Positions 36,582 through 47,471 of a stretch of 64,000 nt of DNA are shown here, piece by piece. Under the pieces are notes generated by a model. The model was not told the DNA's origin. It saw nothing but the letters and a program-made list of their open reading frames with translations, and did not search any database. Source of the stretch: Flavobacterium sp. JAD_PAG50586_2 (GTDB lineage: Bacteria > Bacteroidota > Bacteroidia > Flavobacteriales > Flavobacteriaceae); assembly GCA_023213215.1 (NCBI GenBank), contig CP096136.1:2480001-2544000 (forward strand), written 5' to 3'. The translations under genes were made by a program, and so were the position numbers. Position 1 is the first letter of the stretch. Each line of letters opens with the position of its first letter.

Positions 36582-37783
36582 TAGTTGATAATTTTTTCTA
36601 TTGCATTATTGATTTCGATTAAATCACTTTCTATACTTTGCTGGTAGCTTTTTCGTTGATAATTTATCAAATATACCAAGTGTTCAATATCTTTTATTTC
36701 TTTTCCGGTTTTTGCGTGTAATTTTTGGATAAAATTTTCATCTAAAACAGAGGTTTCTATCAAATATTCATTTCGGATGCGTTCGAGGAAGTAAATGATT
36801 TTTTTGTCAATCAGGTTTTGATGATCGCCTTCCTGGTAATACAAATTTCCGATGGTTTTTGTAAAGTCAACCGTTGTATTCGATAAGGGTTTGATTATCG
36901 GAATGACGCGCTGTTTCCTTTTGGCGTTGAAAATCATAAAAATTAGTATTCCAATCAAAAATAACAGCCATGCTGCCTTCAAAGCGGGCTGGCTCAAAAT
37001 GTATTGGAACGGGGAATTGTTTTTGATTAAGCCGTTTTGATCTTTAACCATCCAGTAAATATTTCCTTTTGGCATGTAGGCAAGGACTTTTTCAGTATAT
37101 TCCGAATGATTATCCTTGAGCAGATGATAATTTGTAAACGCAACAGGCTGTAGGTGGATAATGAAATTGCCGTTTTTGTATTTCACTTTTATGAAGTTGA
37201 CAAATTTCTTTTTATCCGTGCCCTGATAGCCTAAAACCGTAGTGTTTAGCGTGTCGATTTTTGAGAAATAAAAACTTCCCGCACCTTGATTTAGGTTGTA
37301 TTTTTGGTTTCCCAAATTTGGATTAGCGAGCCAGCAATCGACTTTATTGGAGATGTCGAACTGGGATTCGGTTTCTATCTTTAGCGAATCGGTATAAATT
37401 TCAGGAAGATTCTGAGCGCTTATGAATGCGGTATTTCCATGGCTCACAAAGTAGAATAACTCTTTGGTCGATTCGTCATCAATAATATAATTATCGCAAA
37501 TACTAAGAATGTTTCCTTTTATTTTATAATTACTTACTAATGTGTCTGCGTCATACAAAGGATCTAAAAATTCATAGATTGTATTGCTTTCTTTTTTGAC
37601 TTTATTTGGACTTAGGATTTTTTCCGATTCCTTATCAAAAACATATAATCCGAAAGGTATTTTATCTCTTAAACTATAACTTGGCTTCCAGTCGACAGGT
37701 TTTGGCCGGATAGCATCTATATAGATAAAGAAGCTAATTAGGACAAGCAGGAAAAATATATATATTTTCAGCGTTCTACTCAT
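36581..37783 (-). CDS. DUF4350 domain-containing membrane protein
   Basis: 400 residues: an N-terminal signal-anchor helix, a large extracytoplasmic domain (SLRDKIPFGLYVFDKE, LVSNYKIKGNILSICDNY), a second helix near 265-285, and a cytoplasmic tail. Standard member of Bacteroidetes MoxR clusters. Overlaps the gene on each side by 1-4 bp, indicating tight translational coupling. Confidence 0.88.
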   Translation of the reverse strand: MSRTLKIYIFFLLVLISFFIYIDAIRPKPVDWKPSYSLRDKIPFGLYVFDKESEKILSPNKVKKESNTIYEFLDPLYDADTLVSNYKIKGNILSICDNYIIDDESTKELFYFVSHGNTAFISAQNLPEIYTDSLKIETESQFDISNKVDCWLANPNLGNQKYNLNQGAGSFYFSKIDTLNTTVLGYQGTDKKKFVNFIKVKYKNGNFIIHLQPVAFTNYHLLKDNHSEYTEKVLAYMPKGNIYWMVKDQNGLIKNNSPFQYILSQPALKAAWLLFLIGILIFMIFNAKRKQRVIPIIKPLSNTTVDFTKTIGNLYYQEGDHQNLIDKKIIYFLERIRNEYLIETSVLDENFIQKLHAKTGKEIKDIEHLVYLINYQRKSYQQSIESDLIEINNAIEKIIN

Positions 37784-38541
37784 CGGTTAAGCGATTTTAA
37801 GGTTCTTTCGAAAGCATTTTTCGCATGTAAAAAAGTGGCATCAGTCATTTCGAATTCGCCATACCAAATGTAATTGTACAGATAGGAAAGGTATTGAAAA
37901 TCAGTCCTTAAATCGTTCGATTGGATTTCGTATAAATAATCGGAATTTGTTTTTTCTGCATGCCAGTCGATGATATTTTTCTCAGACAGCCTTTTCAGAA
38001 GCCATAGGTAATAATAACGAATAGCCAATCGGTTGTCACCTTTGTTCAATGTTTCGTGAATCAGTTTTTCGAAATCAACGTAAATTAAGTTCTTTTCAAT
38101 TTCTTCATCGGAATAGATTTTCCGTGTCGTCGATTTGCCAAATACCCATTGTCCTTCTTTGTTGAGTATGATTTTCGCTATTAGATAGATTACATAGATG
38201 ACAATTAATGCCGCAATAGCTTTAAAGATATAACCAAGGTATTTCGAAGAAGTTTCCATATTGGAAAGGCCAAAAATCTTTAGTAACCAATGGGCAAGCC
38301 ATTCCTTGAATCGCTCCCAAACGCTTTTGTCACCCACTTTTACTTCATACTCAAAATCGCCTGACTTGTATTTTTCCTTAAAACCCGATTCGAATTTAGG
38401 TTTTTGAAGAATAATGGAATCGTCAACAATGATGTCTTTTTCGGTATATTTCACTGTTTCGGTTTTGACCACAACCAAAGAATCCTGCGACCAAACGGGT
38501 ACAGAAACAAACAGCCAAAAAAGGAAAAGGAATTTATTCAC
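37780..38541 (-). CDS. DUF4129 domain-containing membrane protein
   Basis: 253 residues: signal peptide, one membrane helix (YIFKAIAALIVIYVIYLIAKII), and a C-terminal DUF4129 part with LAIRYYYLWLLKRLSEKNIIDW and SYLYNYIWYGEF. Role unknown; cluster partner of MoxR/DUF58. Overlaps both neighbours by a few bases. Confidence 0.88.
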   Translation of the reverse strand: MNKFLFLFWLFVSVPVWSQDSLVVVKTETVKYTEKDIIVDDSIILQKPKFESGFKEKYKSGDFEYEVKVGDKSVWERFKEWLAHWLLKIFGLSNMETSSKYLGYIFKAIAALIVIYVIYLIAKIILNKEGQWVFGKSTTRKIYSDEEIEKNLIYVDFEKLIHETLNKGDNRLAIRYYYLWLLKRLSEKNIIDWHAEKTNSDYLYEIQSNDLRTDFQYLSYLYNYIWYGEFEMTDATFLHAKNAFERTLKSLNR

Positions 38542-39472
38542 TACCTATTAAATCTATTGAGTCTTTAGAACTTATGTTTTCGTTGTTTTCTATGCTGCTA
38601 TAGTATACCAAGCCTTGGTGAACCAACAGTAAATTGTTTAAAATATAACTCATTAGCATAGAAACTACCATAACTATTGTCAGCATAATTTTTACAGTGG
38701 AAAGCGAATCTTCAGGAGCTGCATCATTTTGGCTTGAGGTTACAATGGATGCCATTCCGAATGCGTACGGAAATATCGTAAAGACTGACATACCAATCTG
38801 AACGATCATATACATTACCATTAACGAACCGATATTTGGGAAATACTGCGCTTTTACGTGGCCAAATCCTGCGCCAAGTGCGCTAAAGAAATTCTTTTTG
38901 TGATTGAGGTATTCGTAAAAACTAAGGGAAATCCAACTCACTGCGGTTGGTATTGCAAAAAGAAGCAACGGAATTCCGATAAGGATGAAACATAATAAAA
39001 CCAATAGGACAAAGATTATCATCAAAAAAGGAGTCACAATAAAAATCAACCCTAAAAAGAAAAGTAAAATCCGGCCAAATTCGGCTTTAAATTTTAAGAG
39101 TATTTCCTTTGTGCCAAAATTACTTCCGCTTTTTTTGGCATACAAATCCATATAAATGACTGGAATGGAATAGGTAAGCATGCTTAGCAAAACAATAAAT
39201 AAAAAGATAAAAACGCCTCCGAGAACTATTAGTACAGAATTATTTTCAGCAAAATTCTGAACGAAATCCAAATTATTGTTGATTCTACCCACATTTAGGA
39301 AAAAATCAAAATACACCTGAAAAAGAAAATAGGTAAGAACAGAGAGCAGCATTAATAGGATGCCGCAAATCGTAAAATAATTTTTGAGGTAATGCTTCCC
39401 AGTTTGCCTGAAAAACTGAAAAGTCTCACTGATATACTCGCCGAAATCCCTTTGTTTGAATAGTTGAAACAT
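38534..39472 (-). CDS. Polytopic membrane protein of the MoxR cluster
   Basis: 312 residues with about six membrane segments and a short cytosolic start (MFQLFKQRDFGEYISETFQF). The arrangement resembles DUF4013-like or glycerophosphoryl-phosphodiesterase membrane-domain proteins, but the family is not certain. Sits 2 bp after the spoIIM gene. Confidence 0.8.
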   Translation of the reverse strand: MFQLFKQRDFGEYISETFQFFRQTGKHYLKNYFTICGILLMLLSVLTYFLFQVYFDFFLNVGRINNNLDFVQNFAENNSVLIVLGGVFIFLFIVLLSMLTYSIPVIYMDLYAKKSGSNFGTKEILLKFKAEFGRILLFFLGLIFIVTPFLMIIFVLLVLLCFILIGIPLLLFAIPTAVSWISLSFYEYLNHKKNFFSALGAGFGHVKAQYFPNIGSLMVMYMIVQIGMSVFTIFPYAFGMASIVTSSQNDAAPEDSLSTVKIMLTIVMVVSMLMSYILNNLLLVHQGLVYYSSIENNENISSKDSIDLIGSE

Positions 39473-39474
39473 AT

Positions 39475-40434
39475 TTAGTTGTTTATTTTTTTATAGACTA
39501 TTGTTGGGTAAACCAAAAAATAGAATGAGATTAAAAAGAGTGTCCCAAGAATGATTACGAAATTGAGCCAATGTGGCATTTCGATAGCATATCGGGTAAC
39601 GAAACCTTCTATTAGTCCGGCTGCGATTGTAAAAGGAACCGTGCTAAGGAATATTTTCAACCCATCTTTCAATCCGATTTTAAAAGAATTTAATCGTGAA
39701 AAAGTTCGTGGAAAAAGTATGGATGCTCCCAAAATGAAACCGCAGGCTGCTTCTATCACCATTCCGAAGATTTCCATTGAACCATGAAGCCAGATGCCTC
39801 GGATGCTTTCTCCAAAAACACCTTCCTTATAAAAGAAATATTGAAAGGAACCGAGCATTATACTGTTTTGGACCAAGACTATAAAGGTTCCGATTCCGCC
39901 AAAAATGCCATAAATAAAACAGCGCACACCAACATACAGATTGTTCAGTGTTATCCCAATAAAACTGCCCCAATTACTTCCCGATTTGTATACTGCAACG
40001 GGATTTCCGTCTTTAATATTGTCTAAAGTCATGTTTACATACCCGTCACCGAGTATCAGACGAACAAAACTCTCATCATATTTTGCAGAAACGACTCCTA
40101 TTGCAACTGCACCAAAAAATAAGGCAAATGCATATAATATGTACCTTCTATACTGATATACCAATAGTGGAACTTCCGTTTTAAAAAATGGACAAGCCTG
40201 TTTTTTTCTTCGCGTTTTGTTTTATAAATTTTTTGATAAATCTGTGAAGCTAAGTAATTTAAATAGACAACCGTTTTGCTTTTTGGGTAGTAAGTTTGTG
40301 CATACGATAAATCATTAACCAAATGAATGTACAAACTTGCCATTTCATCAGGATTTTTTAGATTTACCAAAAATTGCCTGTTCAAAGTCAAGCCATTTTT
40401 GTTTGTTTTGTTTTATGAATGCTACTTCCCTCAT
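39475..40434 (-). CDS. Stage II sporulation protein M-like membrane protein, two frameshifts
   Basis: Begins MREVAFIKQNKQKWLDFEQA at 40434. The frame breaks at a T6 run (40354-40359), where either removing one base or adding two restores NPDEMASLYIHLVND, and again near 40179-40188 (TTTTAAAAAA), where one added base restores HFFKTEVPLLVYQYRR. The body has five membrane helices and GSNWGSFIGITLNNLYVG with WLHGSMEIFGM, hallmarks of SpoIIM (DUF95). Not linked to sporulation here; the family is common beside RDD and MoxR genes. Only 19 bp separate it from the divergent RDD gene. Confidence 0.85.
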
Positions 40435-40453
40435 GAAGGCTAAAATATAAATT

Positions 40454-41197
40454 ATGACACAACTATCAATCAATACTACGCAAAATGTTGTAATAAATTT
40501 CTCTTCGGCTTCTGTTGGAGAAAGAATTGGTGCGTATTTCATTGATTTACTGATTAAAGTAGCATATGGAATAGTTATATTTTATGTTTTTTTCTATACG
40601 TTCGGGATAAATTCTATAGTCGAACAACTGGATCGTTGGTCGCAAATCGCTATTTATTTGATTTTCGCCTTACCAGTGATTATATATTCAATAGTGCAGG
40701 AATCCTTGTTAGAAGGCCAGACGTTCGGAAAGAAATTATTGAAAATAAAAGTGGTAAAAATTGATGGTTATCAGGCATCTTTCGGCGACTATTTAATTCG
40801 TTGGTTGTTCAGGGTTATTGATATTTCGATGGCTAGTGGCATGATTGGTCTGATTACAATGATTGTCAATAAGAAAACGCAACGATTGGGAGATATTTCT
40901 GCCGGAACAGCTGTGATTACCTTAAAAAATAAAATCAATATCAGCCACACTATTCTGGAAGATATCGGAGAAGAATACAAGCCAAAATATCCTTTAGTCA
41001 TTAAACTTTCTGATAATGATGCGCGAATCATAAAGGAAACTTTTCAAGCCGTGATGAGAAAGCCTGATGCGGAAATCCTAAATAAGCTCACTAGGAAAAT
41101 TGAAGAAGTAACCGGAATAAAGAACGATTTAGACAGCCAGAAGGAATTTATCCAAACTGTTCTGAAAGACTATAATTACTATACCCAAAGTATGTAA
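40454..41197 (+). CDS. RDD family membrane protein
   Basis: 247 residues. RDD domain: GERIGAYFIDLLIKVAYG near 20-37 (the R and D that name the family), two more helices, and GQTFGKKLLKIKVV with YLIRWLFRVID. A soluble C-terminal extension follows. Divergent partner of the spoIIM/MoxR cluster. Its stop abuts the stop of the next, convergent gene. Confidence 0.92.
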   Translation: MTQLSINTTQNVVINFSSASVGERIGAYFIDLLIKVAYGIVIFYVFFYTFGINSIVEQLDRWSQIAIYLIFALPVIIYSIVQESLLEGQTFGKKLLKIKVVKIDGYQASFGDYLIRWLFRVIDISMASGMIGLITMIVNKKTQRLGDISAGTAVITLKNKINISHTILEDIGEEYKPKYPLVIKLSDNDARIIKETFQAVMRKPDAEILNKLTRKIEEVTGIKNDLDSQKEFIQTVLKDYNYYTQSM

Positions 41198-43000
41198 TTA
41201 GTGCTTTATATACAGAAAGCCTTTCAGTGGCTCTGGATAATCAATGTCGTTCAGGTACAGCAGATAAAAGTAAGTACCATCAGCGGCAGTTTTAAGGCTA
41301 AGACCGTCTTTTACATAGCCATCCCAATTTTCGGTATTTTGATTTCCTGTCCATAATAATTTTCCCCAACGGTTGTAAACCTCTAATTTGAAATCAAGGA
41401 AAATATCCCGCAGGCCTTTAATGGTAAAACTGTCATTGCGGCTATCGTTATTAACCGAAACATAATTGTAAACCGTTGGCGGACAATTCCGGGTAACCAA
41501 AAGGAAAGAAGTGATGCTAAAGCAATTTTCATCGGAAACGCGTACAAAAATTTCCTTTGGAGTTGCAGTAGCTACATAATTGGTGGTATTCAAAATTGGA
41601 TTTACATCGTCATTAGCATTTGCAAGTGTTTCATAAAACCGAACCGTGTCTGTTGGTGTTGTTTTTATCAAATCTTCATAGGAAGAAAAATCAAATGTTC
41701 CGCGCCTTAATCCTTCATTACAGGCAATTAGATTCGTTAGATTATTAAAGGTAGGCGAAGTCAAAAGCGAAACAGAGGTTACAAATGTGTTATTGTTTTC
41801 CGCTAGTTCAGTGACAATTCCGGTTCCATTTCCGGTATCATCCACAACTATTTTTATTTCGAAATCTAACGGAATGTTGTCAGGAATGACTATAGACAAT
41901 TGAAAATTTAGGCTTTCGTCAATACCAATTTGAAGTGTCGTTTCATCATAAGCTATAAAAACACCGTTGGCATAAACCGCAATTGGCGTTCCTGGTGGCA
42001 AAGGATTAGTCGAATTTAAGTTGGAAACGGTGTAATTCAAGAGAACATTTCTCGAATCACATGTGCGTTCAACAGAATTGATAACAACTGTTGCATCAGG
42101 TAACTGATTGTTCAGCTTGGTAACTACTGCATTGATTAAAACCACATCGGCATCGGAAGAAATCTCTATTAATGCATCAATATCGCCAATTTGAATGTTG
42201 CCCTGTATGTCATATACATCTAAGTCCATATTAAACATTTCATTACTTCCTGTAATGGTATTAGTTCCGTTAAAAGCATTGTCTGACGGATTTAAGGCAT
42301 TGCTCAGAATATCTCCGTTTATCGCCAGCGTTTCACCTTGATCAAGATTTGAATCTCCTTCCCAGGCAATAAATCCAATTTTCGAACCAACATTATCTAT
42401 GACATTTAAGTTGTTTAGAACAATGCTAATGGTATCGGGTATGCTCTGCAAGCCATCATAAATATTAAGCTGATTGAGTGGTAAATTATTGTCACGGTAG
42501 ATGATAATCATTGCCCAACCGGCAAAATTCGTCCGATTTCCACAATAGTCGGGTTCATTTTGCAATGTTGATGATATGTCAAGATCGGAAAGGGTATAAC
42601 TTCCATTTCCGTTGGCAAGTAATTGATTCGTGACATCAGTAAAAGCACTAAAATAGGGTAAGCCAGACGAAATGGATATATTGGTAAAACTTCGCTGAGC
42701 GCTAATGTCAATGCCATTTAATTTTACATTGGAATCAATTAATCCTGAGCCAGCCCAATATAAATAAGCGTTTTGTATGGTTTGATTTGGATTTAAATTT
42801 AAGGTTGCAGAGGAAGAGGTAAGTAACAAGTCTTCACATCCAAAGGTGATATTATTTTCTCCCAAATTCATTGTGTTACCAATAAAGGTAAAATCGTAGC
42901 GTCCGTTGAACTGATTGAATAGCGACACATTTTGGCCATTAGTCTTAAGAATGAAGCAAAACAGCACAATAAAAATCAAAAAGTAACGTTTTAATCTCAC
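41198..43000 (-). CDS. Secreted protein with T9SS type B (gliding-motility-like) C-terminal domain
   Basis: 600 residues starting at a GTG with signal peptide (RLKRYFLIFIVLFCFILKTNG). The middle contains repetitive beta-rich sequence and CARDB-like segments (INSVERTCDSRNVLLNYTVSNLN). The C-terminus reads NRWGKLLWTGNQNTENWDG and ADGTYFYLLYL, the type B sorting domain (gliding-motility-associated C-terminal). Exported to the cell surface or medium; ligand unknown. Confidence 0.9.
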   Translation of the reverse strand: MRLKRYFLIFIVLFCFILKTNGQNVSLFNQFNGRYDFTFIGNTMNLGENNITFGCEDLLLTSSSATLNLNPNQTIQNAYLYWAGSGLIDSNVKLNGIDISAQRSFTNISISSGLPYFSAFTDVTNQLLANGNGSYTLSDLDISSTLQNEPDYCGNRTNFAGWAMIIIYRDNNLPLNQLNIYDGLQSIPDTISIVLNNLNVIDNVGSKIGFIAWEGDSNLDQGETLAINGDILSNALNPSDNAFNGTNTITGSNEMFNMDLDVYDIQGNIQIGDIDALIEISSDADVVLINAVVTKLNNQLPDATVVINSVERTCDSRNVLLNYTVSNLNSTNPLPPGTPIAVYANGVFIAYDETTLQIGIDESLNFQLSIVIPDNIPLDFEIKIVVDDTGNGTGIVTELAENNNTFVTSVSLLTSPTFNNLTNLIACNEGLRRGTFDFSSYEDLIKTTPTDTVRFYETLANANDDVNPILNTTNYVATATPKEIFVRVSDENCFSITSFLLVTRNCPPTVYNYVSVNNDSRNDSFTIKGLRDIFLDFKLEVYNRWGKLLWTGNQNTENWDGYVKDGLSLKTAADGTYFYLLYLNDIDYPEPLKGFLYIKH

Positions 43001-43113
43001 AGCAAATGGATTGAAGAGTTAAAGTTAGTCAATTATTTTCTGAAAATTGAATTTTTAACAACAGCGGGTTTTTGAAAATAAATGTTTAATTTTCCAATGT
43101 CTAAAAATAAGAT

Positions 43114-44091
43114 GTGAAAAACTATACTGTCAGACATTATTCTTCCGCTGATTTTGCCATTTGGAATGCCTTTATAAGCAGTGCCAAAAACGCAACATTT
43201 CTTTTCCACCGTGATTTTATGGAGTATCATAATGACCGATTTCAGGATTTTTCGCTGCTGGTTTTTGAACAACAAAAGTTAGTGGCAGTACTTCCGGCAA
43301 ATAGGGTAGAAGATGCTGTTTTTTCTCATCAGGGACTGACTTATGGCGGTTTTGTTTTTGGGCCCAAAATCAAACTGGGAGAAGTAATTGAAATAACAAA
43401 AGCTATTTTGCAGTTTTTGCATCAGAATAAAATAAACACTTTACAGATTAAATTGATTCCGTCAATTTACAACAGTTTCTTTTCCGAAGAAATAGAGTAT
43501 GCACTTTTTTTAGCAAATGCCAAATTGATTCGCAGGGACTGCCTCTCTGTGATAGACCAAACAAAGATTTATGCGTTTTCCAAAGACAGAAGAAAATGTG
43601 TCCAACGTGGCATAAACCATAACTTAATTATTAAGGAAGAGTCGGATTTAAATTTATTCTGGAACGAAATTCTAATTCCAAACCTTGATAAGAAGCATGG
43701 GATTAAACCAGTTCATTCACTTGAGGAAATAACTGTATTAAAACAAAAATTCCCTGAAAACATTCGTCATTTTAACGTATATCATGATGATAAAATTGTT
43801 GCCGGAACGACAGTTTTTATAACGGATAAAGTGGTGCATCCGCAATATATTTCGGGGAATGCGCAAAAAAATGAAATCGGAAGCCTTGATTTTTTATATA
43901 ATTATTTAATTACAGAAATTTTCGTCGAAAAGAACTTCTTTGATTTTGGGATTTCACACGAACAAAACGGCAAAAAAATAAACGAAGGGCTTTTGTTCTG
44001 GAAGGAGAGTTTTGGGGCAAAAACCGTGATTCAGAGTTTCTATGAAGTCCAACCTTCCAATTACACGCTTTTAAAAAATGTTATGCTATGA
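43114..44091 (+). CDS. FemAB/GNAT-like acyltransferase of the polysaccharide locus
   Basis: 325 residues from a GTG. The C-terminal half has GNAT/FemAB features ([45 protein letters not shown]). Families of this type aminoacylate or acylate sugars and lipids. The next gene, an aminotransferase, overlaps it by 4 bp (ATGA), so it is likely to act on an amino-sugar product. Confidence 0.85.
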   Translation: MKNYTVRHYSSADFAIWNAFISSAKNATFLFHRDFMEYHNDRFQDFSLLVFEQQKLVAVLPANRVEDAVFSHQGLTYGGFVFGPKIKLGEVIEITKAILQFLHQNKINTLQIKLIPSIYNSFFSEEIEYALFLANAKLIRRDCLSVIDQTKIYAFSKDRRKCVQRGINHNLIIKEESDLNLFWNEILIPNLDKKHGIKPVHSLEEITVLKQKFPENIRHFNVYHDDKIVAGTTVFITDKVVHPQYISGNAQKNEIGSLDFLYNYLITEIFVEKNFFDFGISHEQNGKKINEGLLFWKESFGAKTVIQSFYEVQPSNYTLLKNVML

Positions 44092-45167
44092 TTAAATTCC
44101 TCGATTTACAGAAAATCAACCAGCAATACCAAACGGAATTCCAGCAAAAAATGGATTCGGTTTTGGACAAAGGCTGGTTCATTCTTGGTGATGAAGTCAA
44201 AACATTTGAAAAGAACTTTTCCCAGTATTCCGGAGCCAAGCATTGTATCGGGGTCGGAAACGGTTTGGATGCGATGATATTGATTTTCAGAGGTTATATT
44301 CAATTGGGAATACTGCAAAAAGGCGATGAAATTATTGTTCCGGCGAATACTTACATTGCAACTATTCTGGCAATCCTACACGCAGATTTAATTCCGGTTT
44401 TGGTTGAACCCGATTTGAAAACCTATAACATAAATCCCGGCTTGATTGAAGCCAAAATTTCTCCTAAAACCAAAGGAATGCTGGTTGTTCATTTGTATGG
44501 GCAATTAGCCGATATGGTTAAGATAATTGATATTGGCTACAAACATAACCTATTGATTATTGAAGACGCGGCACAGGCACACGGATTAAAATTCAAAGGA
44601 AGCCACGCAAGGGCTTTTAGCTTTTATCCCGGAAAAAATCTTGGTGCTTTAGGTGATGCAGGAGCGATTACCACCAACGATGACCATTTGGCAAGAATAC
44701 TTTATGCGATGCGGAATTATGGTTCGGAACAAAAATACCACAACGATATTCCAGGCATGAATTCGCGTTTGGATGAAATTCAGGCCGCTTTTCTGAATGT
44801 GAAATTACCTCATTTAGATAAAGAGAATGAAGTACGGAGAGCCATAGCCAAACGCTATCTGACTGAAATCAAGAATGAAAAAATTCATTTGCCGGCTTTT
44901 GATTTGCCCGATGACCATGTGTTTCATATCTTTATTATACGAACCTTAAAGCGAAATGAACTTCAGGATTACCTGAAAAATAACGGAATCGAAACCCTAA
45001 TTCATTATCCAATTCCGCCACACAAACAAAGAGCTTTTGAGGAATGGAATAATCTATCGTTCCCCATAACCGAAAAAATCCATCAGGAAGTATTAAGTTT
45101 GCCGATAAGTCCAGTAATGACGATGGATGAAGTTGATTATGTAATTTGGATTTTAAACAAATATTGA
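44088..45167 (+). CDS. DegT/DnrJ/EryC1/StrS sugar aminotransferase (FdtB/QdtB type)
   Basis: 359 residues. PLP fold I with GVGNGLDAM near 55-63, [10 protein letters not shown] near 158-167 (Asp) and [16 protein letters not shown] near 179-194 with the Schiff-base Lys. The pattern is that of dTDP-3-amino-3,6-dideoxyhexose transaminases. An FdtA-type ketoisomerase that would make its substrate is at 53071. Confidence 0.92.
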   Translation: MIKFLDLQKINQQYQTEFQQKMDSVLDKGWFILGDEVKTFEKNFSQYSGAKHCIGVGNGLDAMILIFRGYIQLGILQKGDEIIVPANTYIATILAILHADLIPVLVEPDLKTYNINPGLIEAKISPKTKGMLVVHLYGQLADMVKIIDIGYKHNLLIIEDAAQAHGLKFKGSHARAFSFYPGKNLGALGDAGAITTNDDHLARILYAMRNYGSEQKYHNDIPGMNSRLDEIQAAFLNVKLPHLDKENEVRRAIAKRYLTEIKNEKIHLPAFDLPDDHVFHIFIIRTLKRNELQDYLKNNGIETLIHYPIPPHKQRAFEEWNNLSFPITEKIHQEVLSLPISPVMTMDEVDYVIWILNKY

Positions 45168-45170
45168 TTC

Positions 45171-46636
45171 ATGACAGATACTAAATCGTCATATCGTCAA
45201 ATTATTAAATCAACTTCTGTTTTTGGAAGTGTACAGATTTTCAATATTTTAATTTCACTAATTAGATCAAAAATCATCGCTTTATTTATTGGTCCGGATG
45301 GAATTGGCCTTATAGGATTATTCAATTCGTCACTTAATTTTGTAGGAAGCTTTACTAACGCAGGTATTGAAACAAGTGGAGTCAAAGCTATTTCTGCTGC
45401 TGAAAATAATCCTGAATTATTAAGCAGAGAGGTTTCAATCCTAAAACGGCTTATTTGGATATCAGGTATTTTGGGTACAATCGCCGTAGCTGTTTTATCA
45501 CCTTTGCTGAGTAAAATTTCTTTCGGGAATTATCATTATACCTTGGCATTTGTCTTAATCTCCCTGAGTTTATTGTTTAAGCAGCTTACTAATGGAAACC
45601 TCATTGTTCTTCAGGGGCTTAGAAAAATAAAATATTTGGCGAAAGCTAATTTGTTTGGTAACTTATTAGGTTTGCTGATTTCGTTGCCCTTATATTATTT
45701 TTTTAGGTTGGATGGTATTGTGCCATCAATTTTTTTTCTTCATTGATAGCAGTGATCATTGCTTTTTATTTTAGGCTAAAGATTAAGATTGATACTGTTA
45801 GCTTAACCAATAAAGAAGTTTTTACAGAGGGGAAAGAACTTATTCTACTTGGTTTTTCATTAAGCCTAATCAGTTTGCTGACGACATTGTCGTCGTATCT
45901 GCTTCAGATATTTATCAGCAATTATAAAAGTGTTTCCGAAGTTGGATTTTACAGTGCCGGTTTTACAATTTTGAATACTTATGTTGGAATTGTTTTCACG
46001 GCAATGGCAACAGATTATTACCCAAGGCTGGCCAAAATTTGCCATGATAATATTCTGGTGAAAAAATTAGTTGCCGAGCAGTCCGTCATTGGAATTTTGT
46101 TGTTAACTCCAATTATAGTGTTTTTTTTGGTTTTTGCGCCAACTGTTATTCGATTGCTTTATTCTAAAGAGTTTTTGCCCATAGTGCCTTTAGTTTGTTG
46201 GGGTATTTTAGGTATGATTATTAAGGCCGTCTCCTGGTCTATGGGGTATATTTTAATAGCTAAAGGTGATTCCAAAACATTTATCAAAACTTCTGTTATT
46301 TTCAATTCCCTATTTTTGATCCTTAATATAACCGGGTATTATTTTTACGGGCTTCAAGGTTTAGGCATTACTTTTTTGATAAATTATATAATTCATTTTT
46401 TAGGATTGAAAATCATTACCGCTAAAAAATATGATTTTAATTTTGACAATGAATTCTACAGGTTATTTTTGTATTGTATTTTGATTTGTGTTTCAACTTT
46501 TTTGTGCTTAAACATAACATTGGTTGTTTTAAGGTATATATTGCTGGCACTTTTAGTTCTGCTTTCATTTTGGTTTTCAATTACACAATTGAATAATAGA
46601 CTAAATTTTAAAGACTTCTTTTTCAAAAAATTATAA
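45171..46636 (+). CDS. Wzx-type O-antigen/polysaccharide flippase, frameshifted
   Basis: Split into two ORFs at a T8 run (45730-45737). One more T turns PSIFFLH-stop into PSIFFSSLIAVIIAFYFRLK and gives one 488-residue protein with about 12-14 membrane helices (polysaccharide biosynthesis family). It moves lipid-linked repeat units across the inner membrane. An intact T8 further along (46121-46128) reads correctly in frame. Confidence 0.9.
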
Positions 46637-46638
46637 AT

Positions 46639-47370
46639 ATGGGAATTTTAATAGATTCATATAAAAAAATGCAGTTTTATTATTCCATTAACTGGTCAAA
46701 AACCATATATTTTAATTTTAAGAAGTTTCCTTTTTCTATTGCCCAAAAGCTTCCAGTTTATTTTTATGGAAGTGTTAAGCTTAAAAATATTTCAGGGAAA
46801 ATATCCATTAATGCTCCAATAAAGTCAGGAATGATTGGCTTTGGGCAATCCTATGAAATAATTACACGCTCAAAACGAACTGCAGAGTTTTTTCTGGAAG
46901 GAGAAATGATTCTAAACGGAAATGTGCAATTTGGCAAAGACTATTTTGTTCATGTTGGACAGAATGCTATCCTGAAAATGGGGAATATGTCATCATTAGG
47001 CCATAGTGGTAAAATCATCTGTTTCTATAATATAACATTTGGAGATTTTGCCAGAATTGGATATGAATCCCAACTTTGTGATACAACCGTTCATCAAATG
47101 ATTGATACTAATACAGGCGAAAAATATCCTCTTACCGCTCCGGTAAAATTAGGAAATTACAACTACATAAGTAACAGGGTCACAATTTTGCCAAAAACAG
47201 TTACACCTGACTTTTGTACGATTGCTTCAAATAGTGTATGCGCCAAAGATTATACTTCATTAGGTTCAAATATACTTATTGGCGGAATGCCGGCACATTT
47301 ATTAAAGACTAATATTTCAAGAGATTGGGAAGGAGAACGCCAACTCATGGAGAAGTGGCTTAAAATATAA
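46639..47370 (+). CDS. Left-handed beta-helix acyltransferase
   Basis: 243 residues. Hexapeptide-repeat pattern through the second half (ILNGNVQFGKDYFVHVGQNAI; LGNYNYISNRVTILPKTV; TIASNSVCAKDY), ending LIGGMPAHLLK. Such LbetaH enzymes O- or N-acetylate sugars with acetyl-CoA. In this setting it may acetylate the amino sugar made by the FdtA/FdtB pair. Starts 2 bp after the flippase stop. Confidence 0.88.
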   Translation: MGILIDSYKKMQFYYSINWSKTIYFNFKKFPFSIAQKLPVYFYGSVKLKNISGKISINAPIKSGMIGFGQSYEIITRSKRTAEFFLEGEMILNGNVQFGKDYFVHVGQNAILKMGNMSSLGHSGKIICFYNITFGDFARIGYESQLCDTTVHQMIDTNTGEKYPLTAPVKLGNYNYISNRVTILPKTVTPDFCTIASNSVCAKDYTSLGSNILIGGMPAHLLKTNISRDWEGERQLMEKWLKI

Positions 47371-47471
47371 ATCTGACATTATTTTATAGTTATTTTTTTG
47401 CATTTTTTGTAGGAGTTCATCTTTTTAAATATCTTAGGAGAAATTTAAAAAAACATTAAAACTTCTTTATT

